Under the pieces are notes generated by a model. That model was not told where the DNA came from. It saw only the letters and a program-made list of their open reading frames with translations, and ran no database searches. Shown here piece by piece: positions 44,077 through 51,758 of a DNA stretch of 64,000 bases (its first letter is position 1; each line of letters begins with the position of its first letter). Source of the DNA: JACKHA01 sp041401985 (lineage in GTDB: Bacteria > Planctomycetota > Phycisphaerae > Phycisphaerales > UBA1924); NCBI GenBank assembly GCA_041401985.1, contig JAWKTE010000013.1, forward strand, positions 1 to 64,000. The letters run 5' to 3'. The position numbers were made by a program, and so were the translations under genes.

Positions 44077-44182
44077 GACGCCGGACCTGAGGAGGCTCTG
44101 CGATGAAGCGTCCGCCGAACAGCGGATGCACACGAGCACGCGGTGGAACACCCGACCTTCGCAGAGCCTCAGGTCCGGCGTC
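44077..44182. repeat. MITE-like palindromic element, copy A
   Basis: A 106-base element with terminal inverted repeats: GACGCCGGACCTGAGG at the left and CCTCAGGTCCGGCGTC at the right, each continued by GCTCTGCGA / TCGCAGAGC with a 3-base AGG indel in one arm. Its reverse complement aligns over most of its length with copy B at 44830-44938. The two copies flank the zinc-ribbon protein gene in opposite orientation. No transposase is encoded. Confidence 0.88.
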
Positions 44183-44230
44183 CATCACCCGCCTCGGAGC
44201 CTCGGCGCCCTCCGCCCCTCGCACACTCGC

Positions 44231-44740
44231 TCACGCCAAAGCCACAAACAGCACCACCCCCAGCACCGCGTGCCCGGCCCCGACGCACGCGAACGTCGCC
44301 CACGCCGCGATCCACTGGCGCCGGTGCCCCAGCCGGTTCCACCACGCCCGCCTGCGCACCAGCAGCACGATCCCCGCCAGGCAGCCCAGACCCGCCGCCC
44401 CCAGAACGCCCGCCACCACCGCCGGCCCCAGCCACGACGCCAGCGACCCCTGGATGCTCGACAGGAACGAACCGACCGCGAAGAACCCGCCCACGATCAG
44501 ATCGAACCCCGCGGCCAGCGCAAACGACACGATCGCCAGCACCAGCGGCCCGAGCCTCAAACTCGGCGAGCCGACCTCCAGCCGCAACGGGGCCGCGCAC
44601 TCCGGGCACGTCGCCGCCGCCAGACCCCGCAGGTTGTACGAGCACACCGGGCACGGCGCATCCCGCGCGGCAAGAAAGGCGATCAGCGTCGGGTCGGGCG
44701 TCGGATCGGCAGTTGGATCGGGCTTCGAGTCGGCAACCAT
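44231..44740 (-). CDS. zinc-ribbon membrane protein, Planctomycetota-type
   Basis: A 169-residue protein. After a short disordered start, a zinc ribbon with CPVCSYNLRGL and CPEC (two CxxC knuckles, about residues 30-53) precedes three or four membrane helices (about 65-165). The CPxCxYNLRGLxxxxCPECG pattern is typical of small membrane proteins of Phycisphaerae, role unknown. The gene lies between two oppositely oriented MITE-like repeats (44077 and 44830), so the block might have moved or inverted as a unit. Confidence 0.75.
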   Translation of the reverse strand: MVADSKPDPTADPTPDPTLIAFLAARDAPCPVCSYNLRGLAAATCPECAAPLRLEVGSPSLRLGPLVLAIVSFALAAGFDLIVGGFFAVGSFLSSIQGSLASWLGPAVVAGVLGAAGLGCLAGIVLLVRRRAWWNRLGHRRQWIAAWATFACVGAGHAVLGVVLFVALA

Positions 44741-44829
44741 CGGCCCATCGTCTACGCCCGAGTCCTGCGCCGTGTTCGGAGGCCCGCGGCGCTCCCACCA
44801 CCATCACAACGATGAACGATGGTCGCCCA

Positions 44830-44938
44830 GACGCCGGACCTGAGGCTTCGCGAAGGTCCGGGGCGAGTGGCCTTGAGTGCTCGCACGCATCGTCGCTCGA
44901 CCCGGACTTCGTCGCAGAGCCTCCTCAGGTCCGGCGTC
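44830..44938. repeat. MITE-like palindromic element, copy B
   Basis: A 109-base element with the same terminal inverted repeats (GACGCCGGACCTGAGG...CCTCAGGTCCGGCGTC) as copy A at 44077-44182, in inverse orientation to it. Internal parts such as GAAGGTC, GTGCTCG and TCGCAGAGCCTCC also match the reverse complement of copy A. It lies between the zinc-ribbon gene and the DUF6263-like gene. Confidence 0.88.
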
Positions 44939-44974
44939 CGTCACCCGCGTCCGCGCGACGCGCGCCACTGCTCG

Positions 44975-46252
44975 CTACCGCTCCAGCCGCATCCGCATGT
45001 CCTGCTCGATCCGGTGGACCTGCTTCCGCGCCTCGCCCATCCGGTCCAGGTTCTCGAAGTCGGGCGTGTACGTCTCCCACTCGCTGACCAGGTGCTGGCT
45101 CTGCGAGCGGATGAACCCGCCGTGCACGTCGAACTCCGTCGATCCGTCCATCTGGCTCGAGGTCAGCAGCACCTGGAACAGCCCGCCGAGCGCCCCCGCG
45201 CCCGCGTCGCCGCCCCCGAGGCGCATCTCGCCCCGGTTCTCGATCGTCGCGGTGCGCCGCTCGTCGTAGCCGCGCACCGACGCGAGCCGGCACGTGATGT
45301 CCGTGTGCAGATCACCCACCAGCGGCAGCGTCTGCGTCAGGTTCAGGTTCCACCGCTCGCCGGGACGCACGACCCGCCCCGGGATCAGTTGCAACGCGCT
45401 CTGATGCTGGGCCGCCAGCGTGTCGTTGTTCACAGCCGCGGCGAACAGCATCGTCATCGGGTTCAGCGGCCCATCGCCATCGAGCGACCGGAACATCGCC
45501 TCCATCCCCTCGTCCGCGCCGGTGCACTCCAGCACCCGCCCGTCCTGCGTGATCTTGTAGGTGATCGTCCGCCCGGCCAGCGCCGCGAACGGCAGCACCC
45601 ACGGGTGCAGCTCATCGTCCTGCGCCCCCGGACGCCCGGGACGCGAGCCGCCCGGTCGCGCCGACCCTGGCTGGCCCGGTTGCCCCGGCTGGCCCGTCTG
45701 CGGTGCAACGCTCGGCGCGGGAACCGGCTCCCGGATGATGTTCCCCGGCCGCACACTCCGCGGATCGGGACGCGTGGATCGCGGCGTGGAAGTCGTCGGC
45801 GACCCCGGCCCTGTCGCCGGCGCGCTCGGACCGGACGAACCGCTCCGCAGCGCCGAGTCGTAATCAAACGTCTCCGTGCCGTCCGGCCCGCGGTCCTGCC
45901 CGTTCACACGAACCCGCTCGTAGGTGTGCGTCACCGTCGCGACGCCGCCCGCCTCGACGCTCACCACCCGCTCCACGATGTCCAGCGTCTGCGTGACCCG
46001 GATCCGCCTCGCGTCGGTCTCCTCGGCCTCCGCGTCGCGGAACATCTGGTTCACCGTGCTGTCCACGACGTAACGCCGCTCATCCCCGGCTCGCCAGCGC
46101 CACTCCAGCAGCACGCCCGACGCGGCCTGGGCCAGCGCGACACCCGGCGTCGCCAGAACCGCCGCGATCGCCGCCATCGCGCCGACCACGCCCGCAACGC
46201 GACACGCCCGCCCGCGCGCGACCGGTCCCACGTCAAAGCCAGACTTCCCCAC
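44975..46252 (-). CDS. secreted DUF6263-like protein
   Basis: A 425-residue exported protein. A signal peptide (about residues 20-42, AAIAAVLATPGVALA) is followed by [GVLLEWRWRAGDERRYVVDSTVNQ], then repeated beta strands with ITYKITQDGRVLE and a C-terminal MGEARKQVHRIEQD helix. A central Pro/Gly/Gln linker (TGQPGQPGQPGS) separates two halves. The overall pattern resembles DUF6263 proteins of Planctomycetota, of unknown function. I chose the GTG at 46252 because AAAGGGG lies before it; the ATG at 46282 is an alternative. Confidence 0.65.
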   Translation of the reverse strand: MGKSGFDVGPVARGRACRVAGVVGAMAAIAAVLATPGVALAQAASGVLLEWRWRAGDERRYVVDSTVNQMFRDAEAEETDARRIRVTQTLDIVERVVSVEAGGVATVTHTYERVRVNGQDRGPDGTETFDYDSALRSGSSGPSAPATGPGSPTTSTPRSTRPDPRSVRPGNIIREPVPAPSVAPQTGQPGQPGQPGSARPGGSRPGRPGAQDDELHPWVLPFAALAGRTITYKITQDGRVLECTGADEGMEAMFRSLDGDGPLNPMTMLFAAAVNNDTLAAQHQSALQLIPGRVVRPGERWNLNLTQTLPLVGDLHTDITCRLASVRGYDERRTATIENRGEMRLGGGDAGAGALGGLFQVLLTSSQMDGSTEFDVHGGFIRSQSQHLVSEWETYTPDFENLDRMGEARKQVHRIEQDMRMRLER

Positions 46253-46337
46253 GTCAACACCCCTTTCGGCGACGCCGTCCATCCCAACCTAGGACGCGGC
46301 CCGCCGTCCGGAGTTCCCCGGATTCCCAAGCCAATCC

Positions 46338-46820
46338 CTACCGGTTCAGCCGCTGCAAGATCGCGTCCATCAGCACCCGGGCCGCCGCACCGTCCGCCCA
46401 CGGCCGCCTCGTCAGGGCGATCGATGTCTTGCCCGCGCCGTCGGCGCGGACATCCACCCTCCATCGGGGGGACATAGACCGCCCCGGCGGCGACGCCTCC
46501 AGCCGGGCCGCCTCGTCGGTCGTCCGGGCCGACACCACCGTGTACCCCCGGTCCCGCAGGGCCGCCTCGGCCGCTGCCGCCACCGATCGCACGGGCAGCG
46601 GCTCATCCAGCGACGCCTCCAGCACCCCCAGCGACACCGCCGACTGCACCGGGTGGTCCGGGTCCATCAACGAAACGCTGTTCGACGTGGCGCACGCCCC
46701 CAGCCCGACCGCCCCGCCGACAACCAGCGCCGCCCCCAGCACGACGGGCCACGGCACAAGCCGTGCCTGGCAGCGCGCACGTGACAACGGTCGGCCGGAT
46801 CGACGGGAGGCGTGGGTCAT
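46338..46820 (-). CDS. small lipoprotein, unrecognised
   Basis: A 160-residue protein with a signal sequence ending in the lipobox GLGAC (Cys43), so it is likely anchored in a membrane. The mature part of ~115 residues has an alpha-beta pattern with RSVAAAAEAALRDRGYTVVS and WRVDVRADGAGKTSIALTRRPW, perhaps a small sandwich domain. It lies 85 bases upstream of the DUF6263-like gene on the same strand and may be in one transcription unit with it. Function unknown. Confidence 0.65.
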   Translation of the reverse strand: MTHASRRSGRPLSRARCQARLVPWPVVLGAALVVGGAVGLGACATSNSVSLMDPDHPVQSAVSLGVLEASLDEPLPVRSVAAAAEAALRDRGYTVVSARTTDEAARLEASPPGRSMSPRWRVDVRADGAGKTSIALTRRPWADGAAARVLMDAILQRLNR

Positions 46821-46892
46821 GGCGCTCTAGATCGACCGCTCCACCCGAGTTTCCGCACTCTTGGCCCGATGCAACCGCCGCCCGATTCCGGC

Positions 46893-46921
46893 TTGATTCC
46901 CCCACGCCGCGACCCTTTACT
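46893..46921 (+). promoter_or_regulatory. candidate sigma70-type promoter of rpsU
   Basis: TTGATT (46893-46898) and TTTACT (46916-46921) match the -35 and -10 consensus at four of six bases each with a 17-base spacer. They lie about 190 bases upstream of the rpsU start in the spacer shared with the divergent lipoprotein gene. Assigned from pattern and position only. Confidence 0.3.
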
Positions 46922-47106
46922 TCCCTCCCGCCCGGCGAGGGCGGTGTTGTCCGTTTGTACGGGCGGGCGCACGACGCGAACGCCTGGCCATCCGTCCGAG
47001 GTCCACCGGCGCACGCCGGTGGTCGCGGTCGGCGGGCCCGTTGCACCGAATCCGGTCCACCGAATCCAGCACTCGGCCCCGCGGGCCGACGAACTCCGAG
47101 GTGTCC

Positions 47107-47316
47107 ATGGCGATCCGACTCAAGGCACGTGGCGGCGAGAGCGTCGAAGGGCTCATGAAGCGCTTCAAGAAGCTCTGCGAGAAGGAAGGCCTCACGAAGG
47201 ACATCAAGAAGAAGGAGTTCTACGAGAAGCCCTCCGAGCGCATGCGCCGGCGTGTCCGCAAGGCCATCGCCCGCCAGAACCGCCCGGAAATGCCCGCCAA
47301 GACCCGCTCGTTCTGA
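47107..47316 (+). CDS. rpsU: 30S ribosomal protein S21
   Basis: A 69-residue basic protein with the S21 pattern: MAIRLKARGGESVEGLMKRF followed by the Lys-rich helix KKLCEKEGLTKDIKKKEFYEKPSERMRRR. S21 helps 16S rRNA platform formation and mRNA start selection on the small subunit. The ATG at 47107 has GAGGTG upstream; a longer open frame to 47041 lacks family similarity. It stands alone, not in the usual dnaG/rpoD context. Confidence 0.93.
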   Translation: MAIRLKARGGESVEGLMKRFKKLCEKEGLTKDIKKKEFYEKPSERMRRRVRKAIARQNRPEMPAKTRSF

Positions 47317-47325
47317 CGCCGCGCC

Positions 47326-47346
47326 GGGCCGGGGATCTCCCGGCCC
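47326..47346 (+). terminator. hairpin after rpsU
   Basis: GGGCCGGG (47326-47333), loop GATCT, CCCGGCCC (47339-47346): a perfect 8-bp stem ten bases after the rpsU stop. The following bases (GTGCCG) are not a T tract, so it is a probable but non-canonical terminator. Confidence 0.45.
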
Positions 47347-47432
47347 GTGCCGCGCCCGATCGGCCCCGTGCGTCCGCCGGGACCCGCCCGCGACGCCGCC
47401 GATCCGTGGAGCCACGCCCGACGCCATTGGGC

Positions 47433-47483
47433 GATCGGCACCCGCCCGTGATCGACATCTGCCCGTGATCGACACCCGCCCGT
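47433..47483. repeat. 17-bp tandem repeat before the pyrophosphatase gene
   Basis: Three consecutive copies of a 17-base unit (GATCGRCAYCYGCCCGT) at 47433-47449, 47450-47466 and 47467-47483, with a partial fourth. It lies 57 bases upstream of the hppA start. Small leader repeats can vary in number; a regulatory effect is possible but unproven. Confidence 0.85.
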
Positions 47484-47539
47484 GATGCACTCGGCCCGAG
47501 GTTCCGCCGAGACGCCCGGGCCCGCTTGGGAGACCAGCC

Positions 47540-50281
47540 TTGTTCACCCTCGCCTCGTTCGGGGACATCCATCCCGCCTACTGGCTCGCCCCGGTCGGCG
47601 CCATCGTCGCCCTGGTCATGGCCCGGGTCTTCACGGCCGCGGTCATGAAGCAGTCCGAGGGCGATGACGAGATGGTCCGCATCGCCGCCGCCGTCCGCGA
47701 GGGCGCGATGGCCTACCTCAAGCGCCAATACCGCGTGGTCGCGGGCGTGTTCGTCGCCCTGATCATCTTCCTGGGCGCCATGGCCGCCATGGGCCTCCAG
47801 CCCACGCTCTCCATGCTGGGCGTGCCCGTCGCGGGCCTGCTCTCGGGCCTGTGCGGCTGGTTCGGCATGAAGATGGCCACCAACGCCTCGGCCCGCACCG
47901 CCCACGCCGCCAAGAACTCGCTCAACGACGGGCTGACCGTCGCCTTCCGCTCCGGCGCGGTCATGGGCCTCAACGTCGTCGGCTTCGCCCTGATCGACGC
48001 CTCCGTCTGGTTCCTGGTCCTCAACGCGATGGACATGGAGATCCAGAACCTCACCACCATCATGCTCTCGTTCGCCATGGGCGCCTCGACCCAGGCCCTG
48101 TTCGCACGCGTCGGCGGCGGCATCTACACCAAGGCCGCCGACGTCGGCGCCGACCTGGTCGGCAAGGTCGAGGCCGGCATCCCCGAGGACGACGCACGCA
48201 ACCCCGCCACCATCGCCGACAACGTCGGCGACAACGTCGGCGACGTCGCCGGCATGGGCGCCGACCTCTACGAGTCGTACTACGGCTCGATCCTGGCCAC
48301 CATGGCCCTCGGTGCCGCCGCGGCATTCACCATCCCGCTCACCGGCGGGGCCCAGGGCGAACTGGCCCTGAAACTCGCGGTCATCCCGCTCGTGCTCGCG
48401 GGCGTGGGGATCCTCTGCTCCATCGCCGGCATCTTCGTCGTCAAGGCCAAGGAGGACGCCTCCTTCGCCCAGCTGCTCAAGTCGCTCCACTCGGGCGTCT
48501 GGGCCGCCTCCGCCCTGATCATCCTGGCCGCCTTCGGCCTGCTCTTCTTCGTGCTCGGCGGCAGCGCCGAGGCGCTCGCCCAGGCCGGCACCGCGTGGTG
48601 GCGACTCGGCCTGTCCATCGTCGCCGGCCTGATCGCCGGGCTCGTGATCGCCCAGGCCACCGAGTACTACACCTCCTACGAGCACGCCCCGACCAAGCGC
48701 ATCGCCATCCAGGGCCTGACCGGCCCCGCGACCGTCATCATCGGTGGCATCGCCGAGGGCATGAAGTCCACCTGGGCCGGCCTGCTCACCACCGTCGTCG
48801 CCATCCTGGCCGCGTTCATCTGCGCCGGCGGCGGCGAGAACTTCCTGATGGGCCTCTACGGCGTGGCCATCGCCGCCGTCGGCATGCTCGCCACGCTCGG
48901 CATCACACTGGCCACCGACGCCTACGGCCCGATCGCCGACAACGCCGGTGGCAACGCCGAGATGACCGGCCAGCCCCCCCACGTCCGCGAGCGCACCGAC
49001 ATGCTCGACTCGCTGGGCAACACCACCGCCGCCACCGGCAAGGGCTTCGCCATCGGCTCGGCCGCCCTCACCGCCCTGGCCCTCTTCGCCGCCTACGTCC
49101 AGGTCGTCGAGGTCCAGCTCTACCAGCAGGCCAAGCACCAGGTCTCGTCCATGACCTACACCGCCCCCGAAGGCCCCCACGCGATCTACCAGGGGCACGG
49201 ACGCTTCATCGTCGTCGACGGCCAGGGCGACGACCGCTGGGTCGACGCCGCCCTCCTGGTCGATCCACTCCAGGCTTCGGTCGACCACTTCCAGGACGCC
49301 GTCGAGCCCGGCACCGGCACGATCTTCACCGTCACGCCGCTGCCTCGCGTCGGCTGGGAGCACGAGACCCCGTCGGCCAGCACGTCGCGCCGCCTCGAAC
49401 TCTCGGCGAGCATCCAGCACGGCGACCACAGCGACCAGGTCCGCTTCCAGGTCATCTCCGCCCGCAACGGCACCCTCCAGGACATCCTGGCCTACTACAA
49501 CGTCTCGCTCATCAACCCCCGCGTGCTGGGCGGCCTCTTCATCGGCGTGCTGCTCACCTTCCTGTTCTGCGCCATGACCATGTCCGCCGTCGGCCGCGCG
49601 GCCTACGCCATGATGCGTGAGTGCCGCCGCCAGTTCGGCAAGATGCGCGACGCCTTCCGGGCCCAGGGCATGACCGAGGAGCAGATCAGCGACCCGATGC
49701 AGTGGCCCAAGCGCGTCGAGTTCGAGGGCAAGCAGTACCCCGACTACGCCAACTGCGTCTCCATCTCCACCGCCGGCGCCCAGCGCGAGATGGTCGTCCC
49801 CTCCATCCTGGCCATCGCCGTCCCGATCGTCCTGGGCCTCGTGCTCGACGTGCCGGGCGTGATGGGCATGCTCGCCGGCGGCCTCTCGGCCGGCTTCGCC
49901 GTCGCGGTCTTCATGGCCAACGCCGGCGGCGCGTGGGACAACGCCAAGAAACTCCTCGAGTCCTACGGGCGCATCACCGCCGACGCCTGGCTCAAGGACC
50001 CCGCCATCCGCCAGAAGGTCCCCGCCGAGATCCACGACGCCCTCCAGGCCAAGGCCGAGGAGATGGTCCGCACCGGCAAGGGTGCCGCCTACGTCTACGG
50101 CAAGGGCTCCGACGACCACAAGGCCACGGTCGTGGGCGACACCGTCGGCGACCCCTTCAAGGACACCTCCGGCCCCTCGCTCAACATTCTCATCAAGCTC
50201 ATCTCCATTGTCTCGGTCGTTTTCGCCGGCCTGGTCGTCGCCTACGGCCCCGTCGTCGGCGACATCCTCGGCCTGGGCTAA
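47540..50281 (+). CDS. hppA: membrane-bound proton/sodium pyrophosphatase with large insertion
   Basis: A 913-residue ion-pumping pyrophosphatase; the family norm is 660-770. About 16 membrane segments carry the catalytic GGGIYTKAADVGADLVGKVE and DNVGDNVGD segments, and TDAYGPIADNAGGNAEM. GNTTAATGKG has Ala where K+-independent enzymes have Lys, so it is predicted to be K+-dependent; H+ versus Na+ cannot be decided. Residues ~533-650 form a soluble, beta-rich insertion (for example HAIYQGHGRFIVVDGQ and SDQVRFQVISARNGTLQ) in the loop after the membrane segment GSAALTALALFAAYV, which by family topology lies outside the cytoplasm. The TTG start at 47540 follows GGGAGA. Confidence 0.9.
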   Translation: MFTLASFGDIHPAYWLAPVGAIVALVMARVFTAAVMKQSEGDDEMVRIAAAVREGAMAYLKRQYRVVAGVFVALIIFLGAMAAMGLQPTLSMLGVPVAGLLSGLCGWFGMKMATNASARTAHAAKNSLNDGLTVAFRSGAVMGLNVVGFALIDASVWFLVLNAMDMEIQNLTTIMLSFAMGASTQALFARVGGGIYTKAADVGADLVGKVEAGIPEDDARNPATIADNVGDNVGDVAGMGADLYESYYGSILATMALGAAAAFTIPLTGGAQGELALKLAVIPLVLAGVGILCSIAGIFVVKAKEDASFAQLLKSLHSGVWAASALIILAAFGLLFFVLGGSAEALAQAGTAWWRLGLSIVAGLIAGLVIAQATEYYTSYEHAPTKRIAIQGLTGPATVIIGGIAEGMKSTWAGLLTTVVAILAAFICAGGGENFLMGLYGVAIAAVGMLATLGITLATDAYGPIADNAGGNAEMTGQPPHVRERTDMLDSLGNTTAATGKGFAIGSAALTALALFAAYVQVVEVQLYQQAKHQVSSMTYTAPEGPHAIYQGHGRFIVVDGQGDDRWVDAALLVDPLQASVDHFQDAVEPGTGTIFTVTPLPRVGWEHETPSASTSRRLELSASIQHGDHSDQVRFQVISARNGTLQDILAYYNVSLINPRVLGGLFIGVLLTFLFCAMTMSAVGRAAYAMMRECRRQFGKMRDAFRAQGMTEEQISDPMQWPKRVEFEGKQYPDYANCVSISTAGAQREMVVPSILAIAVPIVLGLVLDVPGVMGMLAGGLSAGFAVAVFMANAGGAWDNAKKLLESYGRITADAWLKDPAIRQKVPAEIHDALQAKAEEMVRTGKGAAYVYGKGSDDHKATVVGDTVGDPFKDTSGPSLNILIKLISIVSVVFAGLVVAYGPVVGDILGLG

Positions 50282-50324
50282 GGCCCGCCGCCGGCGCCAG
50301 CCGCGCCATCCTTGATCGAATCCG

Positions 50325-50354
50325 AACGGCCCGGGCACCCCGCCCGGGCCGTTT
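50325..50354 (+). terminator. intrinsic terminator of hppA
   Basis: AACGGCCCGGGC (50325-50336), loop ACCCC, GCCCGGGCCGTT (50342-50353), then TTTCC. A 12-bp stem 44 bases after the hppA stop with a short T run is the best Rho-independent terminator in the window. It should separate hppA from the Hsp20 promoter region. Confidence 0.8.
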
Positions 50355-50408
50355 TCCATGCCCTCTGCCGAGTGCCACTTTGACACTGAACTGGCGACTC
50401 TGGCACGT

Positions 50409-50446
50409 CCGGAACCGGTTCTCGGCCCGTTTCGGCCCGGTTCCGG
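50409..50446. promoter_or_regulatory. inverted repeat, candidate enhancer site upstream of hsp20
   Basis: CCGGAACCGG (50409-50418) and CCGGTTCCGG (50437-50446) are perfect 10-base arms separated by 18 bases. The pair lies 36-73 bases upstream of the -24 element at 50482, where an enhancer-binding activator of sigma54 would be expected to bind. No activator gene is next to it. Confidence 0.45.
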
Positions 50447-50481
50447 GCGTGTCGCGAGCCCCGGAATCCGCTGCCGATCGC

Positions 50482-50497
50482 TGGCACGCGGCTTGTT
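50482..50497 (+). promoter_or_regulatory. sigma54-type promoter of the hsp20 genes
   Basis: TGGCACG at 50482-50488 and TTGTT at 50493-50497 match the sigma54 consensus TGGCACG-N4-TTGCW in all positions but one (T for C). The predicted start of transcription is about 11-12 bases downstream, giving a ~75-base leader to the AGGAG of the first hsp20 gene. Confidence 0.6.
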
Positions 50498-50581
50498 TCT
50501 TTGACTGGTGAGCCGCGACGAGGCTCGGCCGCGGGGCCGGCCCGGGCGCGGCGAAGGCATCCAAACAACAGGAGCCCTGCC

Positions 50582-51124
50582 ATGCTTGCACGATTCCTGC
50601 ACGACTCCCCCCTGGCCCGCGTCTCGCGCGAGATCGCGCGTGACATGGCCCGCGATATGAACAGTGTCTTCGACTTCCCGATGGCCGCCCCGGCCTTCGC
50701 CGCCCGGCCCTTCGCCAGCGGCCCGATCGCCGGTGCCGGCGTCCCGACCCTGAACGTGTGGCGCACCGACGACGCCCTCCACGCCGAGGCGGAGCTCCCC
50801 GGCTACCGGATGGACGACATCGAGATCCTCGCCACCGAGGACACCCTCACCCTGCGCGGCACGCGCCAGATCACGACCCCCGAGAACGCCAGCGTCCTCC
50901 GGGCCGAGCGGGCCGTGGGCGCGTTCGAGCGCACCATCTCGCTCCCGGTCGCGATCGACATGGATCGCGTCGGCGCGACGCTGCGCGACGGCGTGCTGCA
51001 CATCACGCTCCCGCTGGCCGCCGAGGTCCGCCCGCGCCGCGTGAGCATCCAGGTCCAGGATCAGGCCCCCCGTCGGGGACAGATCGAAGCCACGACCAAC
51101 ACCGACGCACAGCCGAACGCATAA
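50582..51124 (+). CDS. small heat shock protein Hsp20
   Basis: A 180-residue alpha-crystallin-type chaperone. The ~90-residue core has typical strands, [TLNVWRTDDALHAEAELPGYRMDDIEI] split over the first strands (ELPGYRMDDIEI), TLTLRGTR and [ERTISLPVAIDMD...TLRDGVLHITLPL]; the C-terminal tail lacks a clear IxI and ends in a Gln/Thr-rich stretch. It holds unfolding proteins in the cytosol. The ATG at 50582 follows AGGAG. A sigma54-like promoter and a long inverted repeat lie directly upstream, and a second Hsp20 gene follows after 126 bases, so the two form one heat-shock unit. Confidence 0.92.
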   Translation: MLARFLHDSPLARVSREIARDMARDMNSVFDFPMAAPAFAARPFASGPIAGAGVPTLNVWRTDDALHAEAELPGYRMDDIEILATEDTLTLRGTRQITTPENASVLRAERAVGAFERTISLPVAIDMDRVGATLRDGVLHITLPLAAEVRPRRVSIQVQDQAPRRGQIEATTNTDAQPNA

Positions 51125-51250
51125 GCGCCATCCTCCGCACCCGGGCGACGGCACGCCGCCTCGCCCGCGGCTTGACGGCGCGAGCCGCCGATTCACCCCG
51201 CACCGCGCCACTCGTTCCAAACACACGCCCCAAACACGAAGGAGCACACC

Positions 51251-51715
51251 ATGAACTGCACGACGAACTCCTGCGGCTGCACCACGACCAACAGCACCAC
51301 CAACAGCGCCACGAACCGCGCCTCGACCGCCGCGACCCAGCCCGCTCGCTCGCACCAGCCCGAGCCGACCTCATCGCCCCAGCCCCGCGCCTACCGCCCG
51401 CCGGCCAACGTGGTCGAACTGCCCGATCGCTACCAGATCGCCCTCGAGGTCCCCGGCTCCTCGCGCGACGCCATCGACATCCAGGTCCACGAGGGCACGC
51501 TGAGCGTCACCGCCCGCGTCGCCCCGCGCACGCCGGGCAATGCCCGCCACCTGCTCCACGAGTTCGGCATCGGCGACTACCGCCGCCAGTTCCGCGTCGG
51601 CGAGGACATCGACCCCGCCGCTATCACCGCCACCTACGAGCACGGCGTGCTGGCGATCGACCTGCCCAAGGCCGCCAGGGCCACCCCCCGACGCGTGCCC
51701 ATCGCGGCCAACTGA
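51251..51715 (+). CDS. small heat shock protein Hsp20, second copy
   Basis: A 154-residue Hsp20. The first ~50 residues are Thr/Ser/Asn/Pro-rich with two Cys (MNCTTNSCGCTTTNSTTNS), unlike its neighbour; the alpha-crystallin core follows ([VVELPDRYQIALEVPGSS], then LSVTARV, the dimer loop and EHGVLAIDLPKA), ending with RRVPIAAN, an I/VxI-like motif. Preceded by AAGGAG. It probably makes mixed oligomers with the upstream Hsp20. Confidence 0.9.
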   Translation: MNCTTNSCGCTTTNSTTNSATNRASTAATQPARSHQPEPTSSPQPRAYRPPANVVELPDRYQIALEVPGSSRDAIDIQVHEGTLSVTARVAPRTPGNARHLLHEFGIGDYRRQFRVGEDIDPAAITATYEHGVLAIDLPKAARATPRRVPIAAN

Positions 51716-51730
51716 ACCCGCGACCCAACC

Positions 51731-51758
51731 GGAGCCGCGATCTCACGATCGCGGCTCC
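51731..51758. terminator. bidirectional terminator hairpin between hsp20 and metallo-hydrolase
   Basis: GGAGCCGCGAT (51731-51741), loop CTCACG, ATCGCGGCTCC (51748-51758): a perfect 11-bp stem. The stop codon of the convergent metallo-hydrolase gene (51743-51745) sits in the loop. Both genes would end here; no long T tract on either side. Confidence 0.55.

Noticed and set aside
47204..51355. A 1383-residue minus-strand frame over hppA and hsp20
   Set aside because: Rich in Gly, Asp and Val as the antisense of membrane protein codons; crosses a terminator and two genes with clear families.
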